From positions 620,001-684,000 of the forward strand of contig JADJJT010000001.1 of assembly GCA_016706405.1 (NCBI GenBank): 64,000 bases of DNA, read 5' to 3'. Below the pieces are notes generated by a model that saw only the letters and a program-made list of their open reading frames with translations, did not search any database and was not told the DNA's origin. Of this stretch, positions 27,469 to 36,748 are shown piece after piece (the first letter of the stretch is position 1; every line of letters starts with the position of its first letter). Both the position numbers and the translations under genes were made by a program. Origin of the DNA: Sphingobacteriales bacterium. GTDB taxonomy: Bacteria; Bacteroidota; Bacteroidia; Chitinophagales; UBA2359.

Positions 27469-28824
27469 ATGTTACTTGTATATACACCAAAAATTACCAA
27501 TCGTGTTAAGTATGTATTTAAACACATTTTAACGCATTTTTTGGGCATAGAAATTACCCTAACTACCGACCAAAACGCCTTTGCTGCCAGCACCCTACCT
27601 AAACTAAACTACAGCAATAAACCCATTGCCGACGAGTTGTTTTTTTATGCCGCACCTTTGCTTTTTGAACGCGGTATTAAACCTCAAACCTTTAAAATTG
27701 AACGATACCGCGATACTGTTATTTTTTATATCGCCAAAAACAGCTCTGATTTACCATTTGACCTGTTTGCCGCCACGTTTTATTTAATTACACGTTACGA
27801 AGAGTACTTGCCACATAAAACCGACCAGCATGGCCGATACCCTGCCGAAGAAAGTCTTGCTTACCACGAGCAATTTTTACACCAACCCGTTATTGACATT
27901 TGGGCGCATTGGCTTTGGGCAATTTTGCTGCGTTATTATCCACAACTACCTGTAACCAAGCGCGGATACCGCTTTATACCAACTTACGATATTGACCTTG
28001 CCTATGCCTATGCTAACAAGGGCCTATTGCGCTCAATTGGCGGCTATCTGCAAGATGCCCGCCTGCTAAATTACCAAGCTATACTTGAGCGCACCAAAGT
28101 ATTGCTAAGGCTAAAAACCGACCCATTTGATACTTTTAACTGGCAGTTCGAACTTCAAAAAAAATATCGGTTTAAGCCAGTTTATTTTATTTTGCTTTGC
28201 GAGTATGCGCAGTTCGATAAAAATATTTCGTTCGAGAACCTGCAATTTCAAGAACTGATTTGCCGGATTGCCGACTTTAGCGAGGTAGGCATACATCCCT
28301 CTTATAACTCAAACAAAGATGTACGAATTTTGCAAGCCGAAACAACTAATTTAGAATTTGTTTTGCGCAAAGAAATTAAACGAAGCCGGCAACATTACAT
28401 TAAACTACACTTGCCAAATACCTACCAAAATTTAATTGAACTGGCCATAAATAAAGATTATACAATGGGTTATCCACAAAAACCGGGCTTTAGGGCCAGT
28501 ACTTGTAGCTCGTTCTTTTTTTACGACCTAACCCTTGAAATGGAAACAAAACTGAAAATTTTTCCGTTTACCGTTATGGATGTAACCCTGCAACAATACC
28601 AACAACTAAAACCCGACCAAGCATTTGCCGCAGTTTTGCCATTAATAGAACAAGTGAAAGCTGTAAATGGTATTTTTAGTACCATTTGGCATAACCACAC
28701 CCTAAGCAACCGAAACGAATGGCAAGGCTGGCGCGATGTTTACGAAGCCATTGTAAAAGAAGCCACACCCGAAAACAAAGTTAAAACCATTGATATGCCA
28801 ATACAACTCTTAAACCTGACTTGA
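27469..28824 (+). CDS. Polysaccharide-deacetylase family protein with DUF7033-type N-terminus
   Basis: 451 residues, no signal peptide. The N-terminal half (residues 1-160: VYTPKITNRVKYVFKHIL, LITRYEEYLPHKTDQHGRY) is the DUF7033-type module. The C-terminal half is a NodB-like barrel with TYDIDLAYAY as the metal-aspartate motif and VGIHPSYNSN as the histidine motif; the second histidine of H-x-x-x-H is replaced by Asn. TIWHNHTLSN near the end may carry another active-site residue. Such proteins occur in surface-polysaccharide gene sets, but none flank this one. Activity is uncertain because the motifs are incomplete. Confidence 0.8.
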   Translation: MLLVYTPKITNRVKYVFKHILTHFLGIEITLTTDQNAFAASTLPKLNYSNKPIADELFFYAAPLLFERGIKPQTFKIERYRDTVIFYIAKNSSDLPFDLFAATFYLITRYEEYLPHKTDQHGRYPAEESLAYHEQFLHQPVIDIWAHWLWAILLRYYPQLPVTKRGYRFIPTYDIDLAYAYANKGLLRSIGGYLQDARLLNYQAILERTKVLLRLKTDPFDTFNWQFELQKKYRFKPVYFILLCEYAQFDKNISFENLQFQELICRIADFSEVGIHPSYNSNKDVRILQAETTNLEFVLRKEIKRSRQHYIKLHLPNTYQNLIELAINKDYTMGYPQKPGFRASTCSSFFFYDLTLEMETKLKIFPFTVMDVTLQQYQQLKPDQAFAAVLPLIEQVKAVNGIFSTIWHNHTLSNRNEWQGWRDVYEAIVKEATPENKVKTIDMPIQLLNLT

Positions 28825-28980
28825 AAAACAACCTTAAAGCAAAGCAAACCCTACTTCATTACAAAAATAACATTCCGTATCATCCGGATAAAAAAAATAA
28901 ACAAAAATCATACACAAGCAATGCCAATTTCTACCTAATTTGGCAGGCTAAAAGATACATTAAATTTTGCCCAAGTACTC

Positions 28981-31284
28981 ATGGATAAACAACAACTGTT
29001 GGAGACGATTACCAACTTGAATCAAGTTGATAAAATATCACTTGAAGAATTACAGCATTTAGCAAGCTCGTACCCGTATTTTCAAACCGCACATCTACTG
29101 CTTGCCTACAAAACACAAAAAATAATGCACGCCGAACACAGCAGCGTGTTAAGCCGTGCCGCCACAGTAGTACAAAACCGCGAAATACTTTTTAGGCTCT
29201 TGCACCCCACTTTGCTTAATTCTAATACTATTTCTGACCTTGAGAATAAACCATTCGAACCACCGATCTTAGACGAACATGAAGATGCAACTATTGCCAT
29301 CTCGCCGGTTATTATACCCACTACCCCAAATTTTATTCCGGATGAAGAATTGCCTTTAACCGCTTTACATCTTCACGCTTCGGCAAGCACTGAACAAACC
29401 GCCGAACAACTCGAACAGGAAATAGAGGTTTTAGTACAAAAATTTGGCGCTAATCCGCCCGCAACCATTACTTTAAATGATGACGAACCCGAAGTTAAGA
29501 GCAATGATTTAATGGTGCAAACAGAAAACAATAATCAAAGCAGCAACACTACAGAACCAACACCAATTATTCCCGAATTAAATAATGACTCGAGTTTGGA
29601 ATTTATCAATACTATAAACGATGATGATGTTGACGAAAACTTAAATATCGCTGATATTGCTAAACAGGCACTCACCGAATTGCAAGCAGTGTTATCAAAT
29701 AATATTAATCATCGGAATATTGAGGAGGTTAGCACCGACACAGAAGAAGCGGAAGAAAATACCGATTTCGTAGCTCTCCACACCGAAGCCATTTCAAAAG
29801 AAGCTTTGGCCGAGTTGCAGGTCGAATTATCAAACAATAAAACCGAAGAAGAAGAAGAACAAGTTCAGTTGGCAAACGAAGTTAATCCTCCGGATATTGA
29901 GGAAGAAAATACCGATTCCGTAGCCCTCCACACCGAAGCCATTTCAAAAGAAGCTTTGGCCGAGTTGCAGGTCGAATTATCAAACAATAAAACCGAAGAA
30001 GAAGAAGAAGAACAAGTTCAGTTGGCAAACGAAGTTAATCCTCCGGATATTGAGGAAGAGAACACCGATTCCGTAGCCCTCCACACCGAAGCCATTTCAA
30101 AAGAAGCTTTGGCCGAGTTGCAGGTCGAATTATCAAACAATCCAACCGAAGAAGAAGAAGAACAAGTTCAGTCGGCAAACGAAGTTAATCCTCCGGATAT
30201 TGAGGAAGAGAACACCGATTCCGTAGCCCTCCACACCGAAGCCATTTCAAAAGAAGCTTTGGCCGAGTTGCAGGTCGAATTATCAAACAATCAAACCGAA
30301 GAAGAAGAAGAACAAGTTCAGTCGGCAAACGAAGTTAATCCTCCGGATATTGAGGAAGAGAACACCGATTCCGTAGCCCTCCACACCGAAGCCATTTCAA
30401 AAGAGGCTTTGGCCGAGTTGCAGGTCGAATTATCAAACAATCAAACCGAAGAAGAAGAACAAGTTCAGTCGGCAAACGAAGTTAATCCTCCGGATATTGA
30501 AGAGGAAAACACCGATTCCGTAGCCCTCCACACCGAAGCCATTTCAAAAGAAGCTTTGGCCGAGTTGCAGGTCGAATTATCAAATAATCAAACCGAAGAA
30601 GAAGAAGAAGAAGAACAAGTTCAGTTGGCAAACGAAGTTAATCCTCCGGATATTGAAGAGGAAAACACCGATTCCGTAGCCCTCCACACCGAAGCCATTT
30701 CAAAAGAAGCTTTGGCCGAGTTGCAGGTCGAATTATCAAATAATCAAACCGAAGAAGAAGAAGAAGAAGAACAAGTTCAGTTGGCAAACGAAGTTAATCC
30801 TCCGGATATTGAGGAAGAGAACACCGATTCCGTAGCCCTCCATACCGAAGCCATTTCAAAAGAAGCTTTGGCCGAGTTGCAGGCATATTTGCTTAATACA
30901 ACCGAAAACGAATCGGCGAATTTACCTGTTGAGCCGGTTCCTAATAATGAGGCCATTGAGGCAGCGGCGCAAAAAAGTTTAGAAGAAGACCCAGACTTGT
31001 TATTAGCATTACAACAAAAAATTGCAAATTACAAACAAGTTTTGCATATGCAGGCAAACCCAGTTAAAACTGATGAGCCTAATTCTATAGAAAACGAAGA
31101 AAATATGGAAGAAGCGGATTTGTCGCCCACAGGAATTGTTACCGAAAGGCTGGCAAAAGTTTATGCCCGGCAAGGCTATTACGATGAGGCAATCAAAATT
31201 TATAAACAATTAATTTTGAAATTTCCAGAAAAAAGACGTTACTTTGCAGTCCGAATTGAAGAATTACGCAATAAATTGGTATAG
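28981..31284 (+). CDS. TPR-containing protein with a coding minisatellite
   Basis: 767 residues, very acidic. The N-terminus (LQHLASSYPYFQTAHLLLAY) matches a family of cytosolic Bacteroidota proteins of unknown function, and the C-terminus has a tetratricopeptide-like hairpin (LAKVYARQGYYDEAIKIYKQ). Between residues 259 and 634 lie seven near-identical 49-52 residue copies of TDSVALHTEAISKEALAELQ plus a poly-Glu tract, and an eighth partial copy. An older, diverged copy precedes them (IAKQALTELQAVLSNN). The 3' gene order (then secG) is common in the phylum. It is probably a scaffold or interaction protein. Confidence 0.75.
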   Translation: MDKQQLLETITNLNQVDKISLEELQHLASSYPYFQTAHLLLAYKTQKIMHAEHSSVLSRAATVVQNREILFRLLHPTLLNSNTISDLENKPFEPPILDEHEDATIAISPVIIPTTPNFIPDEELPLTALHLHASASTEQTAEQLEQEIEVLVQKFGANPPATITLNDDEPEVKSNDLMVQTENNNQSSNTTEPTPIIPELNNDSSLEFINTINDDDVDENLNIADIAKQALTELQAVLSNNINHRNIEEVSTDTEEAEENTDFVALHTEAISKEALAELQVELSNNKTEEEEEQVQLANEVNPPDIEEENTDSVALHTEAISKEALAELQVELSNNKTEEEEEEQVQLANEVNPPDIEEENTDSVALHTEAISKEALAELQVELSNNPTEEEEEQVQSANEVNPPDIEEENTDSVALHTEAISKEALAELQVELSNNQTEEEEEQVQSANEVNPPDIEEENTDSVALHTEAISKEALAELQVELSNNQTEEEEQVQSANEVNPPDIEEENTDSVALHTEAISKEALAELQVELSNNQTEEEEEEEQVQLANEVNPPDIEEENTDSVALHTEAISKEALAELQVELSNNQTEEEEEEEQVQLANEVNPPDIEEENTDSVALHTEAISKEALAELQAYLLNTTENESANLPVEPVPNNEAIEAAAQKSLEEDPDLLLALQQKIANYKQVLHMQANPVKTDEPNSIENEENMEEADLSPTGIVTERLAKVYARQGYYDEAIKIYKQLILKFPEKRRYFAVRIEELRNKLV
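29755..30883 (+). repeat. Coding tandem repeat, 7 full copies plus a partial
   Basis: Copies start at 29755, 29905, 30058, 30208, 30358, 30505, 30661 and 30817 (partial), giving periods of 150, 153, 150, 150, 147, 156 and 156 bases. All differences in length come from the GAA run encoding 5, 6, 5, 5, 4, 7 and 7 glutamates. Nucleotide identity between copies is very high, including synonymous positions, so the array expanded recently and stays in frame. Confidence 0.95.
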
Positions 31285-31391
31285 TTTTAGCAGATAACTG
31301 CTAAAACATGCTTAATTTTGCTATTTAATTAGCTAATTTGCTTGATAATTTATTTTTTTTATGTGCTATTAGATAAAATTTAATTTATAAT

Positions 31392-31682
31392 ATGTATATT
31401 TTTATTACCTTAATTATTGTCGTTATTGCCGTACTGATTATGCTTATTATTTTGGTGCAAAACCCCAAAGGTGGCGGCTTAGGTGCTGGGTTTACAGGTG
31501 GGGCATCGCAAGTTATGGGCGGCGTTAAACAAACCACCGACTTTTTAGAAAAAGCCACTTGGACGCTTGCCATTGCATTATTTGTGTTGAGTATTTTTAG
31601 TAACGCTTTTTTGCCAAGCGAACGCCCCATAAATAACCAGGGCACCGAAACCAAAATTGAAAACCTTCTTGACGAAGAATAA
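31392..31682 (+). CDS. secG: Preprotein translocase subunit SecG
   Basis: 96 residues with two membrane helices (about 3-22 and 54-73) around the conserved LVQNPKGGGLGAGFTGG loop and the GGVKQTTDFLEKATW segment. SecG is the auxiliary subunit of the SecYEG channel and assists SecA-driven export. Length and motif order fit the family fully. It stands alone after the repeat-protein gene, and a structured terminator-like hairpin lies 90 bases downstream. Confidence 0.95.
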   Translation: MYIFITLIIVVIAVLIMLIILVQNPKGGGLGAGFTGGASQVMGGVKQTTDFLEKATWTLAIALFVLSIFSNAFLPSERPINNQGTETKIENLLDEE

Positions 31683-32125
31683 AGTCAATAAAAAAAGAAA
31701 GCAATTAATTACAAACAACTGATAATAGAACTTGCAATCTAACCAAGCCAATTGTTTGTTAATTTTCGACAACCCCTGCGTGGATTACCCAATATTTATG
31801 GGTAGCTTCACAGGGGTTTTTTATTTTGTTTTTTAATAATTGCTTGCAGTGGAATACAATTTGTTTTAATATTTTAGCGTTCATAAAACATGGTCTCAGT
31901 TATACACGTTTATATAAAACAAAATAAAAAATATATTTATTATTGTGTAATGGCGCTTAATAATAGTTGTTTTCTTAAACGAAGTTAATGTTTAAACATC
32001 TAACCTAAAATCTGTGTTTTATATAAAATCAATCCCAAAAATAAAAACATCAAGTATTGAGGTTCTTTTTAAGATAAAACTAAGGAATTGCTATTGCTAT
32101 AGTATTCTATTTTGTTAATTTAATT
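31683..32125. other. Non-coding region between secG and the WD40 gene
   Basis: 443 AT-rich bases with no convincing gene. It contains the two-part hairpin at 31771-31818 followed by T tracts. The rest is low-complexity AT DNA without a clear TAnnTTTG element. Confidence 0.5.
31771..31822 (+). terminator. Two-stem rho-independent-type terminator
   Basis: The outer stem AACCCCTG (31771-31778) pairs with CAGGGGTT (31811-31818). An inner stem TACCCA (31786-31791) pairs with TGGGTA (31799-31804). A run of T residues follows at once. The nested stems are more elaborate than a plain terminator, so a short structured RNA ending here cannot be excluded. Confidence 0.75.
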
Positions 32126-33631
32126 ATGAAGAAAAATACCACTACCGCGTCCTATTGTAATATTGCCTTGTTGCTACGCTGCCTCTTTATTGCCGGATGG
32201 TTTGCTGGCATTACCGGTTTTGCGCAAAAATTTGAAGATTTTAGAGCATTTACCGAAGGCCAACAAGATGTTACCTGTGTGCAATACACCTTAGACGGTA
32301 AACGTTTTGCTAGCGGCAACGCAATTGGCACTGTATTAGTGCGCGATGCCGAAAAAGGCAATATTTTAAACCTTTTGCGCGGCTTAACAGGCCGGGTAAA
32401 TGCCGTTGCATTCGACCCCAACAGCCGCTACGTTTCAGGAAGCGACAGTTTTGGCAACACTATTGTTTGGGATTTAGCCAGTAGCAAAGAGTTGTTTAAT
32501 GCCAGCAAATTGCCCGAGTTGGCAGAACTGAAAAATGCCAGTTTTGCTTTTTTCGACAACTCCGGAAAAAAACTTTTTTTTGGCGGCAATTCTAAAAAAC
32601 TATATGTGGTAAATTTTATTCAAAACCCCAATTCCGTTAAAATTGTACAGCAATTTAAACATCCTATACAAACAGCAGCAGCAAGTAGCAAAGGCGAGCA
32701 TATTGCCTTAGCTACCGACACTAGCATTGCAGTTTTTAATACTAATACCGAACAATTAATAAAAAATATACAGGGGTGCAGTCGCCATATTCACGACATT
32801 AAATTTCCTCCCGGCGATACCCTCATATCTACAACCTGCTCGGCAGAATCAAACAGTTTTCATATATGGAGCGTTAAAACAGGGCAAAAAACACGCAAAC
32901 TGTTTAACTTACAGCCCGGACACCGTGCCGACAAAATTGAATACTCGCGCGATGGCAAGTATGCACTAGTTCTAAGCCACTCGGCGCAAACAGTATTATA
33001 CGACATCGCACGCGACACCATTATTCAAATATTAACCGGACACCGCGAAGAAGTACTAAATGCAAACTTCTCGCCCGATAGCAAAGCTATTTTAAGCGCC
33101 GGGGCCGATGACCAAATTAAAATGTACAAATGGAAACAAATATTTGAAAACGACAACCTCCCCGATGCCTCAACCACACGTTACGTTCCGGAAATAGACA
33201 CCTTAAAACTTCTTTACGACGCCCGGGGCGTTCCCACAAAAATAGGTAAGCGAATTTTAACCGGATCACAAAAAGCAACAGTCGAAGGCAACAAAGTTAC
33301 CATTATGGTTTGGGACTCGGAATATGAAGACAACGACACAATTTCGTTGTATTTTAATGGCAAATGGGTATTAAAAAAATACGCACTGCGTACCGATAAA
33401 AAAGTATTGCACCTCGAAATGAGTGCCGACAAGGAAAATAAACTAATTATGTATGCCCATAATTTGGGCAAACGCCCACCCAATACCGCCGCAATTAGCG
33501 TTTTTGATGGAAAAAAAGAACGTTTAATAAATTTAAGTTCTAATATGCAACTGTCTGATAGTATTCAGTTTGTTCGCAGCCATTCCGGAAATAAAAACGC
33601 AAATCTTCCACCCATCGAAGACGGCAGGTAA
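32126..33631 (+). CDS. Exported WD40-repeat protein
   Basis: 501 residues. A signal-type N-terminus (IALLLRCLFIAGWFAGITGF) precedes WD40-like blades (VTCVQYTLDGKRFASGNAIG, VNAVAFDPNSRYVSGSDSFG, TIVWDLASSKELF, EVLNANFSPDSKAILSAGAD). The last 150 residues (TKIGKRILTGSQK, DTISLYFNGKWVLKKYAL) form a beta-rich domain of a type seen in Bacteroidota secreted proteins. No T9SS sorting domain, so it is probably periplasmic. A protein-interaction role is likely; the partner is unknown. Confidence 0.75.
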   Translation: MKKNTTTASYCNIALLLRCLFIAGWFAGITGFAQKFEDFRAFTEGQQDVTCVQYTLDGKRFASGNAIGTVLVRDAEKGNILNLLRGLTGRVNAVAFDPNSRYVSGSDSFGNTIVWDLASSKELFNASKLPELAELKNASFAFFDNSGKKLFFGGNSKKLYVVNFIQNPNSVKIVQQFKHPIQTAAASSKGEHIALATDTSIAVFNTNTEQLIKNIQGCSRHIHDIKFPPGDTLISTTCSAESNSFHIWSVKTGQKTRKLFNLQPGHRADKIEYSRDGKYALVLSHSAQTVLYDIARDTIIQILTGHREEVLNANFSPDSKAILSAGADDQIKMYKWKQIFENDNLPDASTTRYVPEIDTLKLLYDARGVPTKIGKRILTGSQKATVEGNKVTIMVWDSEYEDNDTISLYFNGKWVLKKYALRTDKKVLHLEMSADKENKLIMYAHNLGKRPPNTAAISVFDGKKERLINLSSNMQLSDSIQFVRSHSGNKNANLPPIEDGR

Positions 33632-33717
33632 AAAAACAACTCCTCCGGATTGTTGAATAAAATTCCGGATGATATAATTCAAGACCTTCCTGCCAAATAA
33701 AATTGCCTTAAATTTTG

Positions 33718-33725
33718 TACCTTTG
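33718..33725 (+). promoter_or_regulatory. Candidate -7 element for mnmA
   Basis: TACCTTTG matches TAnnTTTG and sits 32 bases before the mnmA start codon, a normal distance for a short leader. Confidence 0.5.
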
Positions 33726-33757
33726 TTGGCCAATACGTAATTAAGCAGCACAAAAAT

Positions 33758-34930
33758 ATGAGTAAAAATGGCAGAGTATTAGTGGCCATGAGCGGAGGCA
33801 TTGATAGTACTGTAACAGCGGCAATGTTGCACCAGCAAGGCTATGAAGTAGTAGGTATTACCATGAAAACCTGGGACTATGCAACTGCGGGCGGCTCAAA
33901 AAAAGAAACCGGATGTTGTAGCTTAGACTCAATTAACGATGCCCGCCAGGTAGCGGTCGATATGGGATTTCATCATTTTATTATTGATATTCGGGAGGAG
34001 TTTGGCGACTGGGTTATTGACAATTTTGTACAAGAATATCTTGCCGGACGCACCCCCAACCCTTGTATTTTGTGCAATACACACATAAAATGGGCTGCTT
34101 TACTGCGCCGTGCCAACTCGTTAAACTGCGAGTTTATTGCCACCGGCCACTATGCCCAACTGCGCAAACACACCAACGGCCGCTTTGTTGTTTCGCGCGG
34201 CTTAGATACCCACAAAGACCAAAGCTATGTGTTATGGGGGCTGCCGCAAGAAAGCCTTGCCCGAACCATGTTTCCGGTGGGCAATTACCACAAAAGCCAA
34301 ATACGCCAAATGGCCCGCGATTGGGGCTACGAAAACTTAGCACAAAAAGCCGAAAGCTACGAAATTTGCTTCATTCCCGATAACGACTACCGCGGGTTTT
34401 TAAAACGCCGCGTCAACGGACTAACCGAGCAGGTGGCCGGGGGCAATTTTGTAAACCGACAAGGCAAAATTTTAGGCCAACACCAAGGCTACCCCTTTTA
34501 TACCATTGGCCAACGCAAAGGCTTAGGTTTAGCTTTTGGCACACCCATGTATGTTGCCCAAATAATTCCGCACACAAATACCGTTGTTTTAGGCGAATGG
34601 AATGAAATGCAACGCAACGGAATGACTGTTTATAACGTCAATATGATGAAATACCAGTCTTTGCCAAACGATGGCATGCATTTAAATGGCCAAATACGCG
34701 CACATCATCAAGCAGCACCGTGCTGGGTAAATCAATTTTATACCGAGAACGCCACCTTGAACGAAAACGAAAATAACCAACAACAAAAACAACCAGAACA
34801 GCTCCACTTAAATTGCCTTTTCGATGTGCAGGTCGATGCCATCACGCCCGGCCAAAGCGCCGTTTTTTATGAAGACAACGATGTAGTATGCGGCGGACAT
34901 ATTCAAAATAGTTTTGACGTTAGCGAATAG
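33758..34930 (+). CDS. mnmA: tRNA-specific 2-thiouridylase MnmA
   Basis: 390 residues. It adds sulfur to position 2 of the wobble uridine of tRNA-Lys, -Glu and -Gln. The PP-loop is MSGGIDST (residues 11-18). The catalytic cysteines are Cys103 in NPCILC and Cys204 in YEICFIP. ATGHYAQL, KDQSYVLWGLPQ and GQRKGLGLAFG are conserved. An insertion near the C-terminus is rich in N, E and Q (ENENNQQQKQPEQ) and not typical. Housekeeping gene, cytosolic, single transcription unit. Confidence 0.97.
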   Translation: MSKNGRVLVAMSGGIDSTVTAAMLHQQGYEVVGITMKTWDYATAGGSKKETGCCSLDSINDARQVAVDMGFHHFIIDIREEFGDWVIDNFVQEYLAGRTPNPCILCNTHIKWAALLRRANSLNCEFIATGHYAQLRKHTNGRFVVSRGLDTHKDQSYVLWGLPQESLARTMFPVGNYHKSQIRQMARDWGYENLAQKAESYEICFIPDNDYRGFLKRRVNGLTEQVAGGNFVNRQGKILGQHQGYPFYTIGQRKGLGLAFGTPMYVAQIIPHTNTVVLGEWNEMQRNGMTVYNVNMMKYQSLPNDGMHLNGQIRAHHQAAPCWVNQFYTENATLNENENNQQQKQPEQLHLNCLFDVQVDAITPGQSAVFYEDNDVVCGGHIQNSFDVSE

Positions 34931-35034
34931 CCATAACAATTGCTTTAAAAATGCCAATAAATATTCAACATAATTTAATATCAATTATTTATACACCAAC
35001 CCAATATTCTTTTTAAATAAAAAATAACTAATAC

Positions 35035-35775
35035 ATGCGGAGCATTTTAAATATCGCCGCTTTAATGATAATCATCGGCGTATTACTATTTATATCGGCC
35101 TGTAAAGATGAATTTTTAAATACCAACATAGATTTTGGTTTTGAATACTTTCCTTTAACATCCGGATTTTGGGCTGAGTACCGTGTGGACTCTACTATTT
35201 ACAGCAGTTTTCTTCCGGATGGAAAAGCAAATCGCACCAGCTATTTACGTGAAGAAGTTGCCGACACATTTACTGATAATACCGGACGCTTGGCCTATAC
35301 TATTAAACGCTTTAGCCGTACCAACGACACATTGCCTTGGCAAAATTTAACCCCAGTAGTATGGTACGCTGTGCGCGATAGCAATCAAGCCGAACGGATG
35401 GAAGGGGAGTTGCGCTTTATTAAACTCATTTTTCCAATCACCGAAAATACTACTTGGAATGGGAATGCCTATTTAGATGTAGAAAACGACAACCTAACCA
35501 GCTATAAAAACTGGAAATATACCTGTAAAAATATAAATACACCTAAAACAATAGGCGGCAATTCTTTCGCACAAACCACCACCATCCTCGAAACAGACCA
35601 AGAAAACTTAATAGATAAAGTATATAGTTTGGCCGTTTATGCCAAAAATATAGGTAAAGTTTATCGCGAACAATGGGTATTAAACACCGAAACTATTGAT
35701 GCAACCACCACATGGCCCGACCGTGCAAAAACAGGTTTTATTGTAAAGGAAACCATTTTAAATTACAAAAAATAA
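35035..35775 (+). CDS. Lipoprotein of unknown function
   Basis: 246 residues. A lipoprotein signal (IIGVLLFISACKDEF) is followed by a beta-rich domain (YFPLTSGFWAEYRVDSTIY, YTIKRFSRTNDTLPW, FPITENTTWNGNAY), similar in character to the short lipoproteins frequently found near dut in Bacteroidota. No catalytic motif is visible. It lies 29 bases before the first possible dut start, so the two may be co-transcribed. Confidence 0.7.
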   Translation: MRSILNIAALMIIIGVLLFISACKDEFLNTNIDFGFEYFPLTSGFWAEYRVDSTIYSSFLPDGKANRTSYLREEVADTFTDNTGRLAYTIKRFSRTNDTLPWQNLTPVVWYAVRDSNQAERMEGELRFIKLIFPITENTTWNGNAYLDVENDNLTSYKNWKYTCKNINTPKTIGGNSFAQTTTILETDQENLIDKVYSLAVYAKNIGKVYREQWVLNTETIDATTTWPDRAKTGFIVKETILNYKK

Positions 35776-35809
35776 TAGCTAACTTATAATAAATACACTC
35801 GCTTTGAAT

Positions 35810-36253
35810 ATGTCAACTTTGTTATCAGTTCCTATTATTAACAACAGCAACAACCCTTTACCCAACTATGCCACCCATGGTGCGGCAGGCATGGACATAA
35901 GAGCATTTTTAGCCGAGCCGATGATTTTGCCTCCGTTAGAGCGAGGCTTAGTGCCCACAGGCTTACACGTAGCCCTGCCACAAGGCTACGAAATGCAATT
36001 GCGTATGCGCAGCGGATGGGCACTAAAGGGCTTAATTATGCCAAATGCACCCGCCACTATCGATGCCGATTACAGGGGCGAAATTAGAATATTAGTAGCC
36101 AATATATCAAATGAAACGCTTACAATACAACCCGGTGAGCGTATGGCACAAATGGTTATAGCCAAACACGAAACGGTTGTTTGGCAGCCTACCACTCAAC
36201 TCAGCGAAACGACACGCGGTGAGGGTGGCTTTGGCAGTACTGGTAAAGAGTAA
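35810..36253 (+). CDS. dut: Deoxyuridine triphosphatase (dUTPase)
   Basis: 147 residues from the ATG at 35810; a TTG two codons upstream is in frame. It hydrolyses dUTP to dUMP, keeping uracil out of DNA and supplying dTMP synthesis. All five trimeric-dUTPase motifs are present: AAGMDIRA, MRSGWALKG, IDADYRGEIRI, QPGERMAQMVI and RGEGGFGSTG. Normal length, soluble. Confidence 0.97.
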   Translation: MSTLLSVPIINNSNNPLPNYATHGAAGMDIRAFLAEPMILPPLERGLVPTGLHVALPQGYEMQLRMRSGWALKGLIMPNAPATIDADYRGEIRILVANISNETLTIQPGERMAQMVIAKHETVVWQPTTQLSETTRGEGGFGSTGKE

Positions 36254-36283
36254 AAAAAAGAAAATGCCGCTTTTTCTTTTTTT
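36253..36283 (+). terminator. A/T hairpin after dut
   Basis: An A-rich arm (36253-36264) pairs with a T-rich arm (36272-36283) around a 7-base loop, one G-C pair only, right at the dut stop. It is weak but ends in a T run, so it may terminate transcription. Confidence 0.4.
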
Positions 36284-36748
36284 GTACGACTTTAAACTTA
36301 AAACACATCGCTTTAAATATTGCTGTTAGGGCGATGCGTTTTTAAACGAATACTGTAATTTTCCGGATGCATTTATTCCGGATTGATTATTTCGGCGTTA
36401 TCGCTATCTTACCAAAGTAATATTGCCTTTGTATTCAAGCAGCCGCTGGTGTACGACTGATAATAGCAGACCATAATTCGCTTCGATTATTCAATATTTT
36501 GACTCATGATATATTCAAAACAAGATTAAAATCCTGTTTTTGAATTTTTCGCGTTTTTAGGGCTCATTTTAAGGCTAAATGTACCCCCTTTTTGCCTTAA
36601 AGATTTAGGAAGCAAAAAAACAAGCCCCCAAATCGCCTCAATTTGAAATTTATAACTTAAATTTGTCAAAAATTAACAGTTTTAAGGCAGGCTGGGGTTT
36701 GTAAGACGACACCGAAACAAAAAATCAAACAAAGTTTAAAGTGAAAAT
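36284..36748. other. Intergenic region with palindromes and a dispersed repeat
   Basis: 465 bases without a gene. It has two TCCGGA palindromes (36362-36367 and 36377-36382) and copy A of a dispersed repeat (36601-36696), ending 52 bases before the Mrr start. Confidence 0.5.
36601..36696 (+). repeat. Dispersed intergenic repeat, copy A
   Basis: It shares an ordered set of blocks with copies B (41437-41540) and C (52442-52550): GATTTA, an A run, CAAATCGCCTCAATTTGAAA, then TAAATTTGTC and AAATTAAC, and a closing CTGG. Copy A is immediately upstream of the mrr-like gene. Confidence 0.55.

Noticed and set aside
29755..30883. CRISPR-like repeat array
   Set aside because: The units are 147-156 bases, contiguous, without spacers, and lie in frame inside a coding sequence.
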